A stretch of 64,000 nucleotides of DNA from Suilimivivens sp964614185 (GCA_964614185.1 CAZTKJ010000004.1:1-64000); one strand, 5' to 3'; shown: positions 1 through 8,538, counted from the stretch's first letter. Notes: a model not told the origin generated them from the sequence alone. Program-made: numbers and translations.

Positions 1-2
1 CA

Positions 3-272
3 GAAGCAAATAAGAAGTATTTCTCAGTTGCATCAGGCGGTGGTACAGGACGTACTCTTCATCCTGATAATATGGCTGCAGGTCCTGCTTCTTATGGATT
101 TACAGATACATTAGGACGTATGCATTCAGATGCACAGTTCGCAGGCTCTTCTTCCGTTCCTGCCCATGTAGAAATGATGGGATTGATCGGTATGGGCAAC
201 AACCCTATGGTTGGCGCTACCGTAGCAGTAGCAGTTTCTGTTGAGGAAGCAGCTAAAGAAGGTAAGTTCTAA
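3..272 (+). CDS. GGGtGRT-family protein, C-terminal part (5' end outside window)
   Basis: The frame is open from the window edge and stops with TAA at 270-272, so only the last 89 residues are seen. The segment contains GGGTGRT followed by LHPDNMAAGPASYGFTD, the sequence that names the Pfam GGGtGRT family, a conserved bacterial family of unknown function. The tail AVAVSVEEAAKEGKF is alanine and valine rich. No signal peptide or membrane segment lies in the visible part. It ends at a hairpin terminator shared with the convergent EAL gene. The family assignment rests on the motif; the function is unknown. Confidence 0.8.
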   Translation, partial: EANKKYFSVASGGGTGRTLHPDNMAAGPASYGFTDTLGRMHSDAQFAGSSSVPAHVEMMGLIGMGNNPMVGATVAVAVSVEEAAKEGKF

Positions 273-293
273 ACTTAATTATTCACAAACACA

Positions 294-329
294 AAACACC
301 GTAATCCCAAGGGGTTACGGTGTTTCTTT
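294..329. terminator. bidirectional rho-independent terminator
   Basis: A 13-bp stem (294-306 with 313-325, one G-U pair) encloses a short loop. It is followed by CTTT on the plus strand, and an A-run precedes it, which gives a U-run on the minus strand. It sits between two convergent genes and can serve both. Confidence 0.8.
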
Positions 330-345
330 AAGTTTAAACGGAATG

Positions 346-1053
346 TTACATTGGCCTGCCAAGATAGAACCCTTGTGCCAGTTCTACTCCTGATTTCTGT
401 ATATAGTCATATTCGTCTTTACTTTCAATTCCTTCTGCCAATACTTTAATGTTCAATGAATGGGCAACCTTAAGGATTTCTTCAAGTCGTTTTTGTTTCT
501 TGGGAGAAGTATGGATGTCAGAGATCAGACATCTGTCCAGTTTTAAGAAGTTGGGTTCAACCAATGAAAGGGAAGAATAGTCATTATATCCGCTTCCAAA
601 ATCGTCTAAGGCAATTTTTATGTCATTGCTTTTGATCTGCTGTTTTTTTAAGTTCCAATAAGTAGGAGAAAAGTGAGGATATTCCAGTATCTCAACAATT
701 AATTTGTCCTTAATATCCCTTGGGAAATAATTAAAATAAATTTCGGACTCATCAGGATAGAAAACTTCCGAAGGAAAAGAATTGACACTTAATAATTCCT
801 GATAACCGCGTTCATAGTAAGCCGTGATTGCACCGAAAAAAGTGGCCAGTTCTATAATATGGAGCTGTCGTTTTGCTTCATAACGTTCAATCAATTCTAA
901 AGGTGTTTCACCTTCAGGTCTCATTAAGGCCTCATAAGCCACAATTTCTTCCGTCTTCAGATCATAGATCGGTTGAAAAACAAAATGAATCTGAATATTC
1001 TTCAATTGGTTTATAATGGAAGTTTTCAACTCCAAACCGCTAAGTGCCATCAT
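346..1053 (-). CDS. stand-alone EAL-domain cyclic-di-GMP phosphodiesterase
   Basis: This 235-residue protein is almost entirely one EAL domain, the family that hydrolyses cyclic di-GMP to pGpG. The visible active-site set looks complete: E41 in the EALMR motif, the asparagine of VNSF, a VEILE metal-binding glutamate, DDFGSGY, the lysine of FLKLD, the glutamate of LAEGIES and QGFYLGRP near the C-terminus. No GGDEF, PAS, receiver or membrane segment is present, so it should be cytoplasmic with no built-in sensor. The start is ATG at 1051-1053 (a second ATG follows directly), preceded by GGGGGACAT. An inverted repeat lies just upstream in its leader. Confidence 0.9.
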   Translation of the reverse strand: MMALSGLELKTSIINQLKNIQIHFVFQPIYDLKTEEIVAYEALMRPEGETPLELIERYEAKRQLHIIELATFFGAITAYYERGYQELLSVNSFPSEVFYPDESEIYFNYFPRDIKDKLIVEILEYPHFSPTYWNLKKQQIKSNDIKIALDDFGSGYNDYSSLSLVEPNFLKLDRCLISDIHTSPKKQKRLEEILKVAHSLNIKVLAEGIESKDEYDYIQKSGVELAQGFYLGRPM

Positions 1054-1064
1054 ATGTCCCCCAA

Positions 1065-1082
1065 ATGATGTATTTACATCAT
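1065..1082. repeat. perfect inverted repeat in the leader of the EAL gene
   Basis: ATGATGT and ACATCAT flank a 4-base ATTT spacer, 12 bases upstream of the EAL start codon and next to its G-rich ribosome site. It could be a repressor operator or an mRNA hairpin that influences translation. No more can be said from the sequence. Confidence 0.45.
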
Positions 1083-1169
1083 ATGTTTATATTATAAACC
1101 TAAATATTTTAATGTACTATAGGACAAAAGTAACTGCAAAGGTATTTATTGGGATAAAATTTTTAATAG

Positions 1170-1198
1170 TAGACATTTTTGCATAAGTATTTTACAAT
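1170..1198 (+). promoter_or_regulatory. sigma-A type promoter for the zinc-ribbon gene
   Basis: TAGACA (1170-1175) and TACAAT (1193-1198) are separated by 17 bp, each one mismatch from consensus. The predicted start is near 1205, about 38 bases before the ATG at 1243. Confidence 0.5.
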
Positions 1199-1242
1199 AT
1201 AAAAAGTGAAGAAATAAATACATATAAGAAAAGGAAAATGAA

Positions 1243-1821
1243 ATGAGTGAAACAAATGGTATTATTTACTGCCCTGAATGTGGAAAAGAAAATTTAGATA
1301 CATTTAAGTTCTGCAATAATTGTGGAGCGAAACTTCATCAACAGAATTCTTCATTTGTGCAATCAACAGAAGAGGAACCGCAATTGACTTATGAAAAGCC
1401 AGAGGCTGAAATTGTCAGTGAAGGGAAAGTGCCTCTGACACAGCAGGAAATAAATATTAATTATGGTTCGGAAGAGGAAGGCAGCTATTCATCAAATACA
1501 TTTACAACACCAAAGCCGGAATATTATTCAAACCAGACAAGTACAGGCAAAAGCGGAGCAAATGGAAACATCGGATTTTCCATTGCATCTATGGTATGTG
1601 GCATTTTGTCGCTCACCTGTTGCTGCTTAACCTTTTTCAGCCTTATTCTTGCCATTGTAGCAATTGTATTTGGGGTTATTTCCCTGAATAGTAAATATGA
1701 TGGCAGAGGTATGGCAATCGCAGGTATCATTACAGGAGGAATCGGAATTGTTGTGTGGCTGTTTGTTATTATCCTCAATGGCTCTACGGCGTTCATTACA
1801 GCCATGGATGAACTATTATAA
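1243..1821 (+). CDS. zinc-ribbon DUF4190-type membrane protein
   Basis: The protein has 192 residues. The N-terminus carries a CPECGKE...CNNCGAK double CxxC zinc ribbon at about residues 10-30. An acidic, proline- and serine-rich linker runs to about residue 105. Two hydrophobic segments follow (about 112-145, including a CCC cluster, and about 158-182) with a glycine-rich turn between them, the layout of DUF4190 proteins. The zinc ribbon should be cytoplasmic, tethered by a hairpin of membrane helices. The RBS AAAAGGAAA precedes the ATG. It is followed 2 bases later by the DUF2752 gene, which indicates one operon. The function is unknown. Confidence 0.8.
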   Translation: MSETNGIIYCPECGKENLDTFKFCNNCGAKLHQQNSSFVQSTEEEPQLTYEKPEAEIVSEGKVPLTQQEININYGSEEEGSYSSNTFTTPKPEYYSNQTSTGKSGANGNIGFSIASMVCGILSLTCCCLTFFSLILAIVAIVFGVISLNSKYDGRGMAIAGIITGGIGIVVWLFVIILNGSTAFITAMDELL

Positions 1822-1823
1822 AG

Positions 1824-2237
1824 ATGGAGCATATGAAACTTAGAACAGATACTGTTTTTTACCGCATAGGACAGTGGATATGGATTCCCTTTATAATAGC
1901 CGGAATTTGGTTTTCACGGTATGGATATGATCAATATCATCATTTATTAGAATGCTCATTTCTGAAAATAAGCGGTTTTCCGTGTCCGGGATGCGGTGGA
2001 ACCAGAGCGTTTGTTTATTTGTTTTCCGGAAATATTGTCAAGAGCTTTTTGTATCATCCGATAGTGATCTATGGTGTCTTGGCATATATCCATTTTATGG
2101 GATTGTACTTTTACAGGCATCACAGGAAAGAGAAGGATGCTTCCATTAGAGAAATACAGATTCCTGTTTATCTCTATATGGCAATTGCAGTAATTATTAT
2201 TCAGTGGGTAGTTAAGATTTTCAGAATCTTGCTATAA
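1824..2237 (+). CDS. DUF2752 membrane protein
   Basis: This 137-residue protein has about three membrane helices (about 13-28, 65-90, 110-130). The diagnostic segment is the loop FPCPGCGGTRAF at about residues 52-63, the conserved cysteine-containing motif of DUF2752 proteins. It starts 2 bases after the zinc-ribbon gene and is probably translated from the same mRNA. A second ATG (M4) is possible. DUF2752 has no established biochemical role; the paired cysteines suggest metal or thiol chemistry at the membrane, which is inference only. Confidence 0.8.
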   Translation: MEHMKLRTDTVFYRIGQWIWIPFIIAGIWFSRYGYDQYHHLLECSFLKISGFPCPGCGGTRAFVYLFSGNIVKSFLYHPIVIYGVLAYIHFMGLYFYRHHRKEKDASIREIQIPVYLYMAIAVIIIQWVVKIFRILL

Positions 2238-2268
2238 ATTTAATTTACTTAAGGAGGAGAAGTGAGTC

Positions 2269-2535
2269 ATGGATGCAAAAACAACCAGTATCGTAGCATA
2301 TCTTACATGGATCGGATTGGTCATTGCTTTTTGTGCAGGAGATAAAGAAGGAGCTAAGTTCCACCTTAATCAGGCGCTTGTCATTCTTTTATTTTCTTTG
2401 CTCAGTATTATTCCCTGCATCGGATGGGTTTGGGCAATTTTCATGCTGGTATGCTGGGTTATGGGATTGATCGCAGCGATTAACCAGGAAGAAAAAGAAG
2501 TTCCATTAATCGGTAAAATCAGACTTATAAAATAA
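2269..2535 (+). CDS. small Tic20/DUF4870-like membrane protein
   Basis: The protein has 88 residues with about three hydrophobic segments. It starts MDAKTTSIVAYLTWIG and continues with the GDKEGAKFHLNQALV segment typical of small Tic20/DUF4870-type proteins, followed by two closely packed helices. AAGGAGG lies upstream of the ATG. It is the last gene of the three-gene set and ends at a strong hairpin. Members are widespread in gut Firmicutes and uncharacterised. Being last in an operon with a zinc-ribbon protein and a DUF2752 protein suggests a shared membrane function, which is inference. Confidence 0.75.
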   Translation: MDAKTTSIVAYLTWIGLVIAFCAGDKEGAKFHLNQALVILLFSLLSIIPCIGWVWAIFMLVCWVMGLIAAINQEEKEVPLIGKIRLIK

Positions 2536-2542
2536 GAAAAAA

Positions 2543-2580
2543 AGGCCCATTTAAGAGTTCTCTTAAGTGGGTCTTTTCTT
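2543..2580. terminator. rho-independent terminator after the small-membrane-protein operon
   Basis: A 14-bp stem (2543-2556 with 2561-2574, two G-U pairs) and a GTTC tetraloop are followed by a T-rich tail. The preceding A-run lets it also terminate the minus-strand lipoprotein gene. Confidence 0.85.
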
Positions 2581-2602
2581 ATTTCGTAGAAATTCTTTTA
2601 TT

Positions 2603-3163
2603 CTATTCGGCATTGCCTTCAGATTCCCCATCAATTTCTGAATCTGTATCCTGGCTTTCATCGGTAGTATCTGTATCATCATAAGTATAAATTTCTTCAG
2701 GAATGTCACCATGGAAAATTGAAACAATATACTGCAGCCTTAAATTAGCGCGGTCATAATTTTGTTTGGCAACATCTGCAAGGGCGGGATCATATTCCTC
2801 CCCCTCAAATGCCTGATGATAATAAAAGACGGCTTCTGACATATATTCGCTGGCTTCTGAAGCTAAATCTGCAACCCCCGGAAAACCATCAGGAACCTCT
2901 AAAGATGCCATCTGTGAAAAAGATTTTTCCATGGCGTCAAGCAGCGACAAAAGATCAGACACTGCAGTTTCCGATTCCGGATTTATGGAATTGATAGATG
3001 AATCAAAAATCTCTACATTTTCAAAAAACTGGTCCATATTCATTCTATAAGTATCAAATTTTTCCGTATTGCCACAGCCGGTTAAGGTTAGCAGAGAATA
3101 TGCAATAAAAAAAACAGTAAGATAAAGGGTAATTGTCTTTTTTCTGAATACGTAAAATAGCAA
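2603..3163 (-). CDS. predicted lipoprotein of unknown function
   Basis: This 186-residue protein has a basic N-terminus, a hydrophobic stretch and the lipobox LTGC at about residue 30, so it should be lipid-anchored on the outer face of the membrane. The body is acidic and probably helical (residues 35-150), with DLASEASEYMSEAVFYY and NYDRANLRLQYIV segments. It ends in a low-complexity acidic tail rich in D, E, S and T. The start is TTG at 3161-3163, chosen because AGGAGG sits 8 bases upstream. No enzymatic motif is seen. Confidence 0.75.
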   Translation of the reverse strand: MLFYVFRKKTITLYLTVFFIAYSLLTLTGCGNTEKFDTYRMNMDQFFENVEIFDSSINSINPESETAVSDLLSLLDAMEKSFSQMASLEVPDGFPGVADLASEASEYMSEAVFYYHQAFEGEEYDPALADVAKQNYDRANLRLQYIVSIFHGDIPEEIYTYDDTDTTDESQDTDSEIDGESEGNAE

Positions 3164-3308
3164 AGGTATTTCCTCCTTTGGATTCTGGTGTAAATTTTAT
3201 ATTTATACTTATTATAAAGTATCATAGTTAAAACTCTAAGTCAACAATCCACACCATAGTGCAGCATAGTATAATAGCAGGAAATGTTAAAAGAATATAA
3301 TAGTTCAA

Positions 3309-3337
3309 TTGTAGTTTTACTTAAATTATGTTAACAT
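3309..3337 (+). promoter_or_regulatory. possible promoter for the methionine synthase gene
   Basis: TTGTAG (3309-3314) and TAACAT (3332-3337) are 17 bp apart, giving a predicted leader of about 40 bases. No S-box, T-box or cobalamin riboswitch core is recognisable in 3164-3382. Confidence 0.35.
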
Positions 3338-3382
3338 AAAAGGCAAAAGTGTGATTTTAGCATACCGTTTTGGAGTATAGAT

Positions 3383-5875
3383 ATGAAACGCGAAGAATTT
3401 GATAAGCTGACAGCAGAACGATTGATTTTTTTGGATGGAGCAACAGGCTCTAATTTAATAAAAAGGGGTATGCCCACAGGTGTATGTCCTGAAAAATGGA
3501 TTCTGGAGCATGAAGATATTTTTGTAAAGCTTCAGGAAGAATATGTGGAAGCAGGCAGCGATATTATTTATGCCCCTACATTTACGGCTAATCGTATTAA
3601 ACTAAAGGAATATGGTCTTCAGGACGACATTGTCCGTATCAATACACAGCTTGTGGCATTGTCCAAAAAAGCAGCCGGAAATAAGGCCTTGGTAGCAGCA
3701 GATGTTACTATGACAGGACAGCAGCTGGCGCCTATAGGTAAAATGGATTTTGAAGAACTGATTGATATTTATAAGGAGCAAATCAGCATTACCTGTAAAG
3801 CCGGCGCTGATCTGATAGTGGTAGAAACCATGATGAGTCTGCAGGAAACCAGAGCGGCGCTGATTGCAGCTAAAGAAGTGTGTGACCTGCCGGTAATCGT
3901 CAGTCTGACATTTGAAGAGGACGGTAAAACACTTTATGGAACTGATGCCGTAACAGCGGCAATTACCCTTGAAAAATTAGGAGCAAGTGCAATTGGGGCC
4001 AATTGTTCCACAGGTCCTGATAAAATGGCAGCTGTAATTAAAGCAATTGCACAGGTGGTATCCATACCGGTCATAGCAAAACCTAATGCAGGCCTTCCTG
4101 CCTTAAATGATGCGGGAGAGACTGTTTATGATATGGAGGAACCGGCTTTTGTAGAAGGCGTTAAGGAGTTAGTGGAGATGGGTGCATCTATTATAGGCGG
4201 ATGTTGTGGAACATCTCCGTCTTATATAAAGGCACTTTCGAATGCGCTTAAAGAGGATGGTAAGCAGATTAGGAAAAATCAGCTTGCTGTCAGGAAATCA
4301 CAAAGCGGAGTCAGGTATCTTTCTTCCGAAAGGCAGACAGTGGTCTTTGAGCTGGATTCACCTTTTATTGTTATAGGGGAGAGAATCAATCCCACAGGGA
4401 AGAAAAAACTACAGGAACAGCTACGGGAAGGTAATCTTGAGATGGTTCTTGAGTTTGCGCAGCAACAGGAGGAATGCGGCGCATCGCTTTTAGATATTAA
4501 TGTGGGGATGAGCGGCATTGATGAGAAAGATATGATGCTTAAAGTATTGGATGAAGTAACATTAACAACATCCCTTCCTCTGTCTTTAGATTCCAGTCAT
4601 ATTGATGTATTGGAAGCAGCGCTCCGCAGATATCCGGGACGAGCTTTGATTAATTCTGTTTCAGCTGAAACAGAAAAACTTGAAAAATTACTTCCTCTGG
4701 CCAAGAAATATGGGGCAATGTTTATTTTGCTTCCTCTTTCAGATGAAGGACTTCCTGCAAATACGAAAGAAAAAGTTGCAATTATCGACAAAATCTTTCA
4801 AAAAGCGCTTCAATTGGGACTGACAAAAGAAGATATTATTGTGGACGGACTGGTGGCAACGGTAGGTGCCAATCCCAACGCTGCGAAAGAAGTGTTGGAA
4901 ACCATCAGATATTGTAAAGAAAATGGCTTTGCTACGGTATGTGGTTTATCTAATATTTCTTTTGGACTTCCGGAAAGAAGCTTTATAAATACGGCTTTTT
5001 TGACAATGGCAATACAGGAAGGACTTACCATGGCTATTGCCAATCCGTCACAGGATCTTTTGCTTAATGCTGCTTTTGCAGCTGACCTTTTGATGAACAA
5101 AGAAGGCGGGGATATTCGATACATAGAGCGGATGGAAGATTATAAAGACAGAAAGCCATCATTTGCCCCTGTGACAGAAAGCAAGAAAGGTCATGTAGAA
5201 AATACAGAGCAGAAAAGGGAAGCAAGTCAGAAGGGATCATCCGATAAGCAGATATACCAGGATGTCATGAAAGGAAACCGCAAACAGATCAAGGCACATA
5301 CAAAAGAGGCCATAGAAGCAGGAATCCCACCTCAGGATATCTTAAATGATATGCTCCTTCCATCAATCGATGAGGTAGGAATACTATTTGATCAAGGAAA
5401 ATACTTTCTTCCCCAGCTGATAGCCAGTGCAGAAGCAATGAAACTTTCCATTGAATATTTGGAACCCCTTCTTGCATTAGATCAGGAACAAAGGGAAATG
5501 CCGGTAATCGTGATTGCAACAGTTGCCGGTGACATTCATGATATTGGAAAAAATCTGGTGGCAATGATGCTTAAAAATCATGGCTTTCAGGTAATTGATT
5601 TAGGAAAAGATGTTCCTAAAGAAATAATTGTGGAGGCGGCTAAAGAGCATCATGCTGCAATTATTGCACTGTCAGCTTTAATGACTACAACCATGCAGGA
5701 AATGAAGAACATCATTAACTATGCAAGAGAGCAGCATGTAGATGCCAAAATAATGATAGGCGGCGCGGTGATCACCAAAGAGTATGGAGATGAAATCGGT
5801 GCAGATGCTTATTCCAGAGATGCAGCAGAAGCCGTCAGAGTTGCCAAAAAGCTGCTTGGTATGGATGAAACATAA
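3383..5875 (+). CDS. metH: cobalamin-dependent methionine synthase, short form without reactivation domain
   Basis: The 830-residue protein moves a methyl group from methyltetrahydrofolate to homocysteine. Domains in order: homocysteine-binding barrel (about 1-290) with zinc-ligand cysteines C208, C274 and C275 (GANCS, GGCCG); pterin-binding barrel (about 325-580, beginning VIGERINPTGKK); a charged linker; a helical cobalamin cap (about 625-700); and the Rossmann B12 domain with DIHDIG, where H719 should be the lower cobalt ligand. The protein ends about 110 residues after that motif, so the AdoMet-binding reactivation domain of full-length MetH (about 1200 residues) is absent. GGAG lies about 9 bases before the ATG. 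A separate activation protein is likely encoded elsewhere. Confidence 0.9.
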   Translation: MKREEFDKLTAERLIFLDGATGSNLIKRGMPTGVCPEKWILEHEDIFVKLQEEYVEAGSDIIYAPTFTANRIKLKEYGLQDDIVRINTQLVALSKKAAGNKALVAADVTMTGQQLAPIGKMDFEELIDIYKEQISITCKAGADLIVVETMMSLQETRAALIAAKEVCDLPVIVSLTFEEDGKTLYGTDAVTAAITLEKLGASAIGANCSTGPDKMAAVIKAIAQVVSIPVIAKPNAGLPALNDAGETVYDMEEPAFVEGVKELVEMGASIIGGCCGTSPSYIKALSNALKEDGKQIRKNQLAVRKSQSGVRYLSSERQTVVFELDSPFIVIGERINPTGKKKLQEQLREGNLEMVLEFAQQQEECGASLLDINVGMSGIDEKDMMLKVLDEVTLTTSLPLSLDSSHIDVLEAALRRYPGRALINSVSAETEKLEKLLPLAKKYGAMFILLPLSDEGLPANTKEKVAIIDKIFQKALQLGLTKEDIIVDGLVATVGANPNAAKEVLETIRYCKENGFATVCGLSNISFGLPERSFINTAFLTMAIQEGLTMAIANPSQDLLLNAAFAADLLMNKEGGDIRYIERMEDYKDRKPSFAPVTESKKGHVENTEQKREASQKGSSDKQIYQDVMKGNRKQIKAHTKEAIEAGIPPQDILNDMLLPSIDEVGILFDQGKYFLPQLIASAEAMKLSIEYLEPLLALDQEQREMPVIVIATVAGDIHDIGKNLVAMMLKNHGFQVIDLGKDVPKEIIVEAAKEHHAAIIALSALMTTTMQEMKNIINYAREQHVDAKIMIGGAVITKEYGDEIGADAYSRDAAEAVRVAKKLLGMDET

Positions 5876-5897
5876 CGATACGAAAAGAGGTAAAATT

Positions 5898-6350
5898 ATG
5901 GATACAAAAGATTTGAATACCTTACAGAATAATGAATCGGATTCTTCGTTGGAGCTTTTAAAAGAACTAACAAAAAACTCCCGAAAGCAGCTGTTTTATT
6001 CAAGACTTACGACACTCGCAGCAATGTTGGCCGCTATAGCTGTTATTATCTGCATGGTCATTGTAGTGCCTTCCGTGATGAGAACAGTGAAACAGGCAAA
6101 TAATATCATGGCACAGGTTTCTGAAACAATAGAGTTGGCAGATACGGCAATTGAGAGCATAACGGATATGAGCCTGTCGATTACGAATATGGGTAATAAT
6201 ATGGATACTTTTATTACGGAAAATGCAGAGTCTGTTCAGAAGATCATGAAAAAGTTTGATGAAATTGATTTTGAGGGACTAAACAGGGCAATTAAAGATT
6301 TAGGGGATGTTGTTGAACCATTTGCCAATTTTTTTGGTAAGTTTAAATAA
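5898..6350 (+). CDS. small membrane-anchored coiled-coil protein
   Basis: The protein has 150 residues. The start at 5898 is chosen over an upstream in-frame ATG at 5784 because AGAGG lies just before it and the upstream part overlaps the methionine synthase gene. There is one hydrophobic segment at about residues 40-62. It is followed by a long helical region with regularly spaced hydrophobics (about 65-135, TVKQANNIMAQVSETIELAD...), resembling the stalk of a methyl-accepting or DUF948-like protein without a signalling domain. It lies between metH and ilvB. The function is unknown. Confidence 0.65.
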   Translation: MDTKDLNTLQNNESDSSLELLKELTKNSRKQLFYSRLTTLAAMLAAIAVIICMVIVVPSVMRTVKQANNIMAQVSETIELADTAIESITDMSLSITNMGNNMDTFITENAESVQKIMKKFDEIDFEGLNRAIKDLGDVVEPFANFFGKFK

Positions 6351-6390
6351 TGGATCAGTTGAAATTACATAAGGTGGAAAGGATGAAAAT

Positions 6391-8007
6391 ATGATTGGTG
6401 CAGATGCAATTGTGAAATGTTTAGAGGCAGAAGGTGTTAAATATGTATTCGGGTATCCGGGTGTGGCCATATGTCCCTTTTATAACAGTATCTTAGGATC
6501 ACCGGTACAAACTATTCTCATAAGGACAGAGCAAAATGCCGCTCATGCAGCCAGCGGATTTGCCAGAGTTACAGGAAAGCCGGGCGTATGTGCTGTTACT
6601 TCAGGTCCGGGGGCAACAAATGTCATTACAGGAATTGCTACTGCCTTTGCAGACAGTATTCCCCTTGTCTGCATTACAGGACAGGTAAATTCAGAACTTC
6701 TTGGAAGTGATGTATTTCAGGAGGCGGATATTACCGGAGCAGTAGAATCTTTTGTCAAGTACAGTTATCTGGTGAAAGATGCCAATGATATACCGAGAAT
6801 TATGAAAGAGGCCTTTCACATTGCCAATACAGGAAGAAAGGGTCCTGTTCTTATTGATGTTCCTATTGATGTTCAAAATGCGGAACTGAAAAAATTTGTT
6901 TATCCAGAAAATGTTTCCATGCGTACTTATAAGCCAACCGTAAAAGGCAATGCTGTCCAGATCAAAAAAGTAATTGCTGAACTGGAAAAAGCGAAACGTC
7001 CTATTATTTGCGCCGGCGGCGGTGTCCTTTTATCTGATGCGGAAAAGGAACTCCGTGTTTTTGCCGATAAGCACAGGATACCGGTGGTTTCTACAATGAT
7101 GGGAATCGGAGTAATGGCCACCAGAGATCCTATGTACTATGGTATGGTAGGAAACAACGGTAAGCCTTATGCCAACCGGGCCATGAATGAATCAGACCTT
7201 CTTATTATGGTTGGCGCCAGAGTGGCGGACAGAGCAGTAAGCCAGCCGGATTTAATTACAGAAAATAAGGTATTGATCCATATTGATGTAGATCCTGCGG
7301 AGATAGGCAAAAATGTAGGACCTACCATTCCCCTTGTAGGTGATGCAAAGCATATTTTTGAGGATCTGCTTTCACAGGATTTCTCCTGCAGGCATGAGGA
7401 GTGGATAGAAACCCTGAATGAATACAGGATTGCTATGGAAATAAAGAGAAACCCCAATCCTGAATATGTAGATCCGGCAGTTTTCATTACAAAACTTTCC
7501 GAGAAAATGCAGGATGATGGAGTCTATGTGGCAGATGTGGGACAGAATCAGATATGGTCATGCGGATACCACATTGTTAAAGATGGCAGGTTCCTGACAT
7601 CCGGGGGTATGGGAACTATGGGGTATTCCATTCCGGCTGCTATGGGTGCAAAACTGGCAGACAAGAAAAAGCAGGTAGTTGCAGTCTGTGGTGACGGTTC
7701 TTTCCAGATGTCCATGATGGAACTGGCAACCATGAACCAGCATGATATTCCGGTTAAGATCGTAGTGCTTAAAAATAATTATCTTGGCATGGTGCGGGAA
7801 TATCAGCATTATACCTATAAAGATAACTATTCCGTTGTTGACTTATCAGGAAGTCCGGATCTTGAAAAGCTGGCTGCTGCATACCATATGGATTTTATAC
7901 GTCTTAAGAATATGGAAAAAGCCGATGAGGTTATAGATGCTTTCTTAAAAGAAGATACATCCATGCTTCTGGAATGTATCATTGACCCCATGGATCTGGT
8001 AAAGTAG
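6391..8007 (+). CDS. ilvB: acetolactate synthase catalytic (large) subunit
   Basis: This 538-residue ThDP enzyme condenses two pyruvates, or pyruvate with 2-ketobutyrate, in the first common step of valine, leucine and isoleucine synthesis. It has the N-terminal pyrimidine-binding domain with the catalytic glutamate E47 (IRTEQNAAH), a central domain (about 190-330) and the C-terminal diphosphate-binding domain with the GDGSF...NN motif from about residue 434. It is slightly shorter than the roughly 560-residue norm but has all three domains. It is followed after 12 bases by a small-subunit gene, supporting an anabolic enzyme regulated by ACT subunits rather than a catabolic synthase. Confidence 0.93.
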   Translation: MIGADAIVKCLEAEGVKYVFGYPGVAICPFYNSILGSPVQTILIRTEQNAAHAASGFARVTGKPGVCAVTSGPGATNVITGIATAFADSIPLVCITGQVNSELLGSDVFQEADITGAVESFVKYSYLVKDANDIPRIMKEAFHIANTGRKGPVLIDVPIDVQNAELKKFVYPENVSMRTYKPTVKGNAVQIKKVIAELEKAKRPIICAGGGVLLSDAEKELRVFADKHRIPVVSTMMGIGVMATRDPMYYGMVGNNGKPYANRAMNESDLLIMVGARVADRAVSQPDLITENKVLIHIDVDPAEIGKNVGPTIPLVGDAKHIFEDLLSQDFSCRHEEWIETLNEYRIAMEIKRNPNPEYVDPAVFITKLSEKMQDDGVYVADVGQNQIWSCGYHIVKDGRFLTSGGMGTMGYSIPAAMGAKLADKKKQVVAVCGDGSFQMSMMELATMNQHDIPVKIVVLKNNYLGMVREYQHYTYKDNYSVVDLSGSPDLEKLAAAYHMDFIRLKNMEKADEVIDAFLKEDTSMLLECIIDPMDLVK

Positions 8008-8019
8008 GAGGTATCTGTT

Positions 8020-8505
8020 ATGAAAAGAATTTATTCCGTATTAGTGGAAAACCGTTCCGGTGTTTTATGTAAAGTGGCAGGACTTTTTTCCAGAAGATGT
8101 TTTAATATTGATTCCCTTGCTGTTGGAGAAACTGATGATAAAACAGTCTCCTGTATGACCATTGTCAGCAGTGGAGATAAAAGAACCATAGAGCAGATTG
8201 AAAAGCAGTTAAATAAGAAGCTGGATGTTATTAAGGTTAAAACTTTTAATGCAGACAGCAGCATCAGCCGTGAATTGATGCTGATTAAAGTAAAATATAA
8301 CAAGTCCAACAGAAGAGATATTATGGAAATCTGTGAGATTATGAATGCACAGATTGTAGATATGTCTAAAAATATGATGTTGATTCAAATGTGTGACATT
8401 CCTGAAAGAACGCAGCTGCTGATTGATATGTTTCAATCGGTAAGTATTGTAGAAGTAGCAAGAACAGGCACTTTGGCTCTACAGAAATGTACAGAAACGG
8501 ATTAA
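8020..8505 (+). CDS. ilvN: acetolactate synthase small (regulatory) subunit, first copy
   Basis: This 161-residue protein has an N-terminal ACT domain (about 1-75: RIYSVLVENRSGVLCKVAGLFSRRCFNIDSL) and the C-terminal small-subunit domain (about 80-155). AGGAGG precedes the ATG at a good distance. The protein binds the catalytic subunit and is expected to mediate end-product control. It is more diverged than the second copy: it lacks the usual glycine of RRGYNIES (here RRCFNIDS) and ends with an unusual LALQKCTETD tail. It probably shares the ilvB transcript. Confidence 0.88.
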   Translation: MKRIYSVLVENRSGVLCKVAGLFSRRCFNIDSLAVGETDDKTVSCMTIVSSGDKRTIEQIEKQLNKKLDVIKVKTFNADSSISRELMLIKVKYNKSNRRDIMEICEIMNAQIVDMSKNMMLIQMCDIPERTQLLIDMFQSVSIVEVARTGTLALQKCTETD

Positions 8506-8538
8506 GATACATCAATATTATAGGATAAAATGGTACAA

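Noticed and set aside
3164..3382. Riboswitch (SAM or cobalamin) upstream of the methionine synthase
   Set aside because: No conserved S-box or B12-box core or terminator hairpin could be found in the 219-base gap.
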